Position numbers and translations under genes: made by a program. 39,914 nucleotides of DNA from Bacteroidales bacterium. Its GTDB lineage: Bacteria; Bacteroidota; Bacteroidia; Bacteroidales; GCA-2748055. The stretch is taken from positions 1-39,914 of the forward strand of contig JAUUZQ010000026.1 of assembly GCA_030589895.1 (NCBI GenBank), in the 5' to 3' direction. Position 1 is the first letter of the stretch. Each line of letters starts with the position of its first letter. The notes below the pieces were generated by a model. The model had not been told where the DNA came from. It saw nothing but the letters and a program-made list of their open reading frames with translations, and ran no database searches. Positions 35,142 through 39,914 of this stretch are shown in pieces.

Positions 35142-35960
35142 ATGTATTTTCATTCGAACATTAAGTTATTGCGTAAAAGACGCAACAAGACCCAGGACGA
35201 ACTGGCTCTTTTACTTAATTCAAAGCGTTCAACATTAAGCGGATATGAGAATAAAGTGGCTGAGCCGGGTATCGATACACTCTTGATCTTTTCCCGTTAC
35301 TTCAACATCGCTGTAGATACATTGATAAAGATAAATCTGGAGAAGCTAACTGACTCACAATTACATCAATTGGAAAATGGGGATGATGTATATCTGCAGG
35401 GGGGGAACCTCCGGATTCTTGCTTCAACAGTCAATGAAAAAAACGATGAAAACATTGAACTTGTGAATGAAAAGGCGAGAGCAGGGTATACCAATGGTTT
35501 TGCCGACCCGGAATACATTAATGAATTGCCTGTATTCCAGCTCCCATTTCTCTCCAAAGAGAGGAAGTACAGAACATTCCAGTTAAATGGGGATTCGATG
35601 TTACCTATACCGAACAAGGCCTGGGTAACCGGAGAATTTCTTCTTGACTGGAACCACATAAAGACAGGGGAGGCATATATTATACTGACATTGGATGAGG
35701 GCATTGTTTTTAAAATTGCCGAGAACATAATAAAGGATGAGTCGAAATTAACCCTCTATTCCCTGAATCCTATGTACGATCCATTTGACGTCCGCACAGC
35801 AGATATCAAGGAGGTCTGGAAGTTTGTCCATTTTATAAGTCAGGATATTCCGGAACCTGTATTGCCCGAAAATGAATTGGTCAGAACAGTAGCCGGATTA
35901 AAAAAAGAGGTACATGAGATAAAAAACAAGCTGTCATCAGAAACAGAAAGAAAGAATTAA
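35142..35960 (+). CDS. XRE-type repressor with self-cleaving S24 (LexA/CI-like) domain
   Basis: This 272-residue protein has an N-terminal helix-turn-helix (about 7-60, LRKRRNKTQDELALLLNSKR), a linker and an S24 peptidase domain. The expected autoproteolysis site is Ala114-Gly115 (KARAGYTNG), the nucleophile Ser152 is in NGDSMLP and the general base Lys191 is in EGIVFKIAE, a Ser-Lys spacing of 39 like that of LexA (37). A coiled tail follows (LKKEVHEIKNKLSS). It is divergent from dinB-dnaE2 with two identical palindromes between them, so it most likely represses that operon and itself until RecA-stimulated cleavage after DNA damage. This Bacteroidota arrangement replaces a classical LexA at the cassette; the regulation is inferred. 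Confidence 0.9.
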   Translation: MYFHSNIKLLRKRRNKTQDELALLLNSKRSTLSGYENKVAEPGIDTLLIFSRYFNIAVDTLIKINLEKLTDSQLHQLENGDDVYLQGGNLRILASTVNEKNDENIELVNEKARAGYTNGFADPEYINELPVFQLPFLSKERKYRTFQLNGDSMLPIPNKAWVTGEFLLDWNHIKTGEAYIILTLDEGIVFKIAENIIKDESKLTLYSLNPMYDPFDVRTADIKEVWKFVHFISQDIPEPVLPENELVRTVAGLKKEVHEIKNKLSSETERKN

Positions 35961-36019
35961 GTTGTCACTTCTGATAATATTGGGGGATCTATTCGGAAAA
36001 CCAGTAGAGAGAGTACAGA

Positions 36020-36625
36020 CTAATTCAGCCCAAACTCGTTGCCTAACATCTGCTCCTGATTTCGAATCAATTTCAGATAGTTTATCTGTTTGATCAGGAA
36101 CTGTTCTTTCTGCTGAGAATTATTCATCATAATAAACTTAAACTTTTCTTCAGATGTAAGATTTAATGCAACAAGCAGATCATAAAAATTTAATACTTGT
36201 TTTTCATCGCTTGAATCAAGAAAAGTATTGTCAAAATGCTCAGTATAATCCATCACAAGATCAATCAAAGCTCTGTTTTTAATAATACCGGGGTCCGGGA
36301 GAATCATCACTTCACCACCGGCATACAATTTGTCTTCCAATTTCTGATCAAAGCTCTGTATTTTCACAAGAGATACACCTTCAATCGTAACAACCATACG
36401 TCCGCTGGGATTTTCAGCAACAACTTGTTGAAGCTTCACTTCACATCCAAAATCCTGGATCTGATCATCAATAACAAAAGGAATTGCAAATGTATATCCC
36501 GGTTCCCTGGATTCATCAATCAATTGAATATACCTGGGTTCAAATATTCTAAGTGGAATATCCTCTCCCGGAAGAAGAAATACACCAAGTGGAAAATAGG
36601 GCAGTATGTATTGATTATGACTCAT
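36020..36625 (-). CDS. Lon N-terminal (LON substrate-binding) domain protein
   Basis: This 201-residue protein consists only of the LON N-terminal domain and a helical end, without ATPase or protease parts. Typical stretches are LPYFPLGVFLLPGEDIPLRIFEPRYIQLI at the start, GCEVKLQQVVAENPSGRMVVTIEG in the middle, and a helical tail (LNLTSEEKFKFIMMNNSQQKEQFLIKQINYLK). Stand-alone LON-domain proteins are widespread; their function is not settled, with substrate recognition suggested by analogy with Lon protease. It is convergent with the XRE-S24 gene across about 60 bp. Confidence 0.85.
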   Translation of the reverse strand: MSHNQYILPYFPLGVFLLPGEDIPLRIFEPRYIQLIDESREPGYTFAIPFVIDDQIQDFGCEVKLQQVVAENPSGRMVVTIEGVSLVKIQSFDQKLEDKLYAGGEVMILPDPGIIKNRALIDLVMDYTEHFDNTFLDSSDEKQVLNFYDLLVALNLTSEEKFKFIMMNNSQQKEQFLIKQINYLKLIRNQEQMLGNEFGLN

Positions 36626-36984
36626 TATTCTGACAATAATACCTAAACAAACAAGAGAGCGCTTTGTTCTATAAATATAGAATAATACATTTTTCGGGTA
36701 GATTTACTTTTCCATCCTGCTATATTTTTTCCTCAGGAAAGTTGCTTACCTTAGGTTTCTTACAAATTAATTGGCTTTCATCAGATGATAATATGCATGT
36801 AAAATGATGCTAACTCTTTCATTATATTGTCAGTGTACACTTCTTAACAAATGTTTATAACTTCTGTTAATTCATTGTGAATTTCTAAGTGTCTTGAAAT
36901 TTGTCAAAATCCATTGTTCAGTATATATTTGATTCATCAAGTGAGCGATAAAAAGCCACTCCGTTCTTTGTGTGATTCATCATT

Positions 36985-37385
36985 CAAGACTGAAAGCAGG
37001 ACTTCGGTTCTGACAACAGAAAAGAGGCATAGGAACAGTAAAATCAGATATTGAGACTGTTCTTCCGGTATAGCAGGCAACTGCAAAACTGGCCGTCTAA
37101 ACACGTTTTAAGAATAGTTGTAACAGATTATTCGAGAAGCAACACTGAAACCAGTAGGATATCTGGAAACCTGGATTAAGTGTGGAAAGGGGGAAATGGT
37201 TATGGTATCTGCCTTCGGGTAGCACCTTAATCGCATCGGTTTTAAGATTGATGTGAGGGAATGAAAGGCCTTCGGGCAAAGACATTCCGGCATAATAAAC
37301 AGTAGCTTGACGAGACTTAACAACTACGGTGGTTAACAATCGAAATGGGAATTGGGTGCAGATCCGGTTCCCATTTGTGTTTTTA
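36985..37385 (+). ncRNA. Candidate large structured RNA of unknown family
   Basis: This stretch of about 400 nt is richer in GC than its flanks, has no convincing protein frame and folds into consecutive hairpins. AGGAC-UUCG-GUUCU is at 36998-37011, and GAACAGT/ACTGTTC at 37033-37062. CCGGT...ACTGG encloses GCAG-GCAA-CTGC at 37065-37092. GGT..CTGCC-UUCG-GGTAG..ACC is at 37204-37226, CGCATC/GATGTG at 37232-37255, GAATG..GCC-UUCG-GGC..CATTC at 37259-37287, and TTAAC/GTTAA at 37317-37336. An intrinsic terminator ends it. Three C-UUCG-G loops and one GNRA loop are stable tetraloops only on the plus strand, the same strand as the terminator. It lacks the signatures of tmRNA, RNase P RNA and rRNA. 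The 5' end is a guess. Confidence 0.6.
37343..37384 (+). terminator. Intrinsic terminator of the candidate RNA
   Basis: AAATGGGAA (37343-37351) pairs perfectly with TTCCCATTT (37368-37376) and is followed by GTG and five T residues. No coding gene on the plus strand ends shortly before it, so it must terminate something noncoding, which supports the RNA call. Confidence 0.8.
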
Positions 37386-37616
37386 TGAAGTTCAAATTTC
37401 TTTGATTAAATCTCCTTTTTTGCTTCCCGATGTCACTTTTTTATCCATAAATGCATGATTTTCTGTGCGAAGAGTGTATGTAATATAATTATTATATGCT
37501 ATTCGTTATTTTTCCATGCCGGCTATATCTGCCTGTTAGATAAATCATTATACCTATTAACAATACTTTGTTGATAACAGTCGCTCACACAAAATGACAC
37601 ATACTCCCTTATCACA

Positions 37617-37645
37617 TACTTTTGTCAGCAAATAAACTACTTTTG
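37617..37645 (+). promoter_or_regulatory. Duplicated -7 promoter elements before the beta-lactamase-like gene
   Basis: TACTTTTG occurs at 37617-37624 and again at 37638-37645. Both match TAnnTTTG exactly and both continue with TCAGC, so a 13-base direct repeat (TACTTTTGTCAGC) sits 21 bp apart. Two start sites or one promoter plus a copied initiation region are both possible. The start codon at 37686 is 41 bp after the second. Confidence 0.5.
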
Positions 37646-37685
37646 TCAGCTTAATTAAAAAATCCTTTTTGGATTGTATAGAAAT

Positions 37686-39017
37686 ATGTTAAGACGAGTA
37701 CTTATATTAATTGGCTTCTTGCTCATTAGTTTTTTTTGGGAAATTGCACTTACGTTTTCAGATAAGGGGTATCCATTCCTTATTGAAGATAAAGAGGTAG
37801 CGTTTTCTTTGAAACTGGAAAATGAGTTTTCGAATAGACCTGAGACAGATATTATTGATAAAACGGTAGATAATTTCCTTAAAAAATGGAAAATCAATGG
37901 TGCAAGTATTGCCGTTACGCACAATGAGGAATTGATCTATGCAAAGGGATTTGGATATGCGAATAAGGAGAATGGAGAAGATGTAAAACCCGGACACCTA
38001 TTCAGGATAGCTTCTGTATCAAAATTAATTACGGCGGTAGCTATAATGAAACTCTATGAAGAGGGGACAATTAGCCTGGACGAAAAAGTTTTTGGACCTG
38101 AGGGAATTCTCAATACAGACATATTTCCTGATTACAAAGACAAAAGACTTGAGAATATTGAGGTTCAACACTTGCTGAACCACACAAGCGGCTGGTCAAA
38201 AAGAAGTGGAGACCCAATGTTCAATTCATTATACATCGCCAGAAAAATGGATATTAATCCTCCTGCAAAAATTGACCAGGTGGTTGAATATACCATTTCA
38301 CGTAAATTATACTACGAGCCGGGGACAAGGTACAGCTACTCAAATTTGGGCTATGCAATACTTGGCAGGATAATAGAAGAGAAAACAGGTATTCCCTATG
38401 AAGACTATGTGATGATGAATGTGCTGAAACCTATAGGAATACATGATATGCACCTGGGGAAAAGTTATTTGCACGAGAAATATGCAAATGAAGTTAAGTA
38501 TTACGGAACAGGGAAAACCAAACGGGTATATTCGATAGATGGTTCAGGTGAGTATGTACCAATATATTATGGCGGAAACAATATTGAGTTACTGGGTGCT
38601 GCCGGGGGGTGGGTTGCTTCTGCACCTGAATTAATAAAATTCCTCACAGCAATTGATGGATTTACGACACAGCCTGATATTTTGAGTAAAAAAACACTCG
38701 TTATGATGACAAACCCCAACATGGCTGGAAAAGGACTCTACGGATGGAGGGGTAATGATACCAGGGGAACATGGTGGAGAACAGGCTATTTGTATGGTTC
38801 TACAGCCCTGATGGTAAGACAAAAAGATGGTCTGAACTGGGTAATCCTTCTTAATACTAGCACCTACAAGCAATCGAGAATTCACAGGTATGTATCAGGA
38901 ATGATGTTTGGAGCAGTCAATAAAGTAAAAGACTGGCCACAACAAGATTTGTTTATGGTAGACCAATACTCTCCGGAGCCGATAAATGAAATACCGGCCA
39001 ACAATCCAAAGCTTTAA
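37686..39017 (+). CDS. Beta-lactamase-family serine hydrolase (class C / PBP4*-like)
   Basis: The protein is 443 residues from the ATG at 37686; an in-frame TTG at 37674 would add four residues. An N-terminal hydrophobic segment (MLRRVLILIGFLLISFFWEI) acts as a signal peptide or anchor. The catalytic SxxK is RIASVSKLIT (Ser110, Lys113) and the YxN motif is YSYSNLGYAILG. The third motif, usually HTG or KTG, appears as WWRTGYLYGS, with Arg in the first place. The family includes beta-lactamases, D-alanyl-D-alanine peptidases and esterases; without the usual third motif, true beta-lactamase activity is uncertain. It follows the structured-RNA candidate by about 300 bp and has its own promoter repeat. 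Confidence 0.85.
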   Translation: MLRRVLILIGFLLISFFWEIALTFSDKGYPFLIEDKEVAFSLKLENEFSNRPETDIIDKTVDNFLKKWKINGASIAVTHNEELIYAKGFGYANKENGEDVKPGHLFRIASVSKLITAVAIMKLYEEGTISLDEKVFGPEGILNTDIFPDYKDKRLENIEVQHLLNHTSGWSKRSGDPMFNSLYIARKMDINPPAKIDQVVEYTISRKLYYEPGTRYSYSNLGYAILGRIIEEKTGIPYEDYVMMNVLKPIGIHDMHLGKSYLHEKYANEVKYYGTGKTKRVYSIDGSGEYVPIYYGGNNIELLGAAGGWVASAPELIKFLTAIDGFTTQPDILSKKTLVMMTNPNMAGKGLYGWRGNDTRGTWWRTGYLYGSTALMVRQKDGLNWVILLNTSTYKQSRIHRYVSGMMFGAVNKVKDWPQQDLFMVDQYSPEPINEIPANNPKL

Positions 39018-39078
39018 TATACGGGAAGTCTTGGATTGATTCTATTTCTGGCTATCTTTGAAAGAATAACTGATAGCA

Positions 39079-39914
39079 TGGATCTGACGAATATAATTCA
39101 TACGCTTCCTGAAGATCTTTTAGATTTTCAAGCAGATATTTTTATTGCTGCTTCAGGCTATGAATCAAGAGCTACATGTGTTCCTGAGAAATTTAGCCAT
39201 CTTACATGCGATAAAATTGTATTCGGATTTGCTGAGCGCTTAAAAGATATTTCCAGACCTGAGAATGACAAGTATTTTAAAGAGCATGGGTTTAGAATGA
39301 TTATTCAGCCTGCTCATAGTTCGCCAGATTACCATAGTATATTTAAGGACTATTCTTCCAGAGAGTTGCATTTACTTATCGATATTTCAGTAATGACACG
39401 TGACTGGTATCATGGATTGTTAAATTACCTGCATGGATTTCCGGATTTCGATCATTTTCACCTTAGAATTGTATACTGTCCAGCCTACTATAATGATCCG
39501 GCGAAGCTCAGGAAAAAGATTACTTTGAAAAAGTTTTCTTTTAGTGATGAACTAACTGGTAAGCCTAAAGATAAGGAGAAAACAGCCCTGATAATAGGAT
39601 TGGGAAATGAACGTAATATCAGTGAAAAAGTCCATGCTTTGGTTAATCCCGAAAAAACCTACCTTTTGCACGCAGATCCTGCAATTGAAAAAAAGTATGT
39701 GGAGAATGTATTTATTAACAATCACGGACTGATAAATAAAACGCCTATCAGATTTTTAAAAGGTTATCCTCTCACTGATACAAGGGAAATCTACAAATTA
39801 TTAATTGACACTATTCTTCCACTCAGACAGGAATATAATATCATCATTGTACCACAAGGTCCCAAGATATTTTCTCTGATATCCATGATCTTTCAAATCA
39901 GTTATCCTGACATA
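39079..39914 (+). CDS. Unrecognised protein, 5' part, cut by the window end
   Basis: An open frame of 278 codons from ATG 39079 runs to the window edge without a stop. It starts MDLTNIIHTLPEDLLDFQAD, and the translation shows two alternating beta/alpha halves. The first has FIAASGYESRA, KIVFGFAERL and LHLLIDISVMTRDWYHG; the second has ALIIGLGNERNISEKVHAL, KTYLLHADPAIEKKY and NIIIVPQGPKIFSLISMI. This looks like a pair of Rossmann-like subdomains. No catalytic motif is clear and I do not recognise the family. There is no signal peptide, so it is probably cytosolic. Codon use resembles that of its neighbours. Confidence 0.7.

Noticed and set aside
37097-37339. 80- and 71-codon overlapping open frames on the minus strand
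   Set aside because: They cover the hairpin-rich RNA candidate, overlap each other in different frames and resemble no protein family; tetraloops and terminator favour RNA on the plus strand.
36970-37385. Group II intron starting at GTGTG
   Set aside because: No domain V hairpin with its AGC...CGT triad and no reverse transcriptase; the resemblance is limited to five bases.
36985-37385. tmRNA
   Set aside because: No tRNA-like acceptor end, T-loop or tag peptide frame is visible.

Overview
The window looks like a chromosomal segment of a Bacteroidota bacterium, probably from the Bacteroidales/Marinilabiliales side. The base composition is AT-rich. Several promoters fit the phylum-specific -7 element TAnnTTTG. 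Many proteins are typical of the phylum: secreted fibre proteins with an N-terminal domain starting FNYQAVARD, a DUF2027-Smr protein, a DUF6588 outer-membrane protein, a Bacteroidota-type DinB/DnaE pair and a secreted C69 dipeptidase. The placement is inferred from gene content. No 16S rRNA and no tRNA genes were seen.

Layout: (1) 1-4.6 kb holds the end of a DUF4143 ATPase, a sulfotransferase overlapping a CstA-family carbon-starvation transporter, acylphosphatase and a secreted glutathione peroxidase. (2) 4.6-8.1 kb holds a membrane GAF/PAS sensor with no output domain, a divergent single-domain response regulator, about 400 bp of extremely AT-rich DNA, and a decayed GAF-type methionine-sulfoxide reductase with an in-frame TAG. 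(3) 8.1-14.6 kb holds two tandem, very similar secreted fibre proteins ending in S74 chaperone domains; one also carries two collagen-like segments. (4) 14.9-24.5 kb is mostly housekeeping: C69 dipeptidase, threonine aldolase, queA, DUF2027-Smr, the RNase P RNA gene with its promoter and terminator, a LolA-like protein, kdsA, rarA and a DUF6588 protein. (5) 24.5-30.8 kb holds a YfcC-family transporter, a TPR histidine kinase and a RelA-type ppGpp synthetase whose hydrolase site has decayed. (6) 30.9-36 kb is a damage-inducible mutagenesis cassette: dinB and an error-prone dnaE transcribed away from a self-cleaving XRE-S24 (LexA/CI-like) regulator, with two identical 17-bp inverted repeats between them. 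(7) 36-39.9 kb holds a Lon-N-domain protein, a roughly 1-kb gap containing a strong candidate for a large structured RNA, a beta-lactamase-family serine hydrolase and the start of an unrecognised protein cut by the window edge.

The most unusual points are the structured RNA candidate at about 36985-37385 (three C-UUCG-G tetraloop hairpins, a GNRA hairpin and an intrinsic terminator, all agreeing on the + strand), the twin operator-like palindromes of the mutagenesis cassette, the fibre paralogs that differ by a clean 124-residue loss of head repeats, and the fRMsr-like pseudogene.
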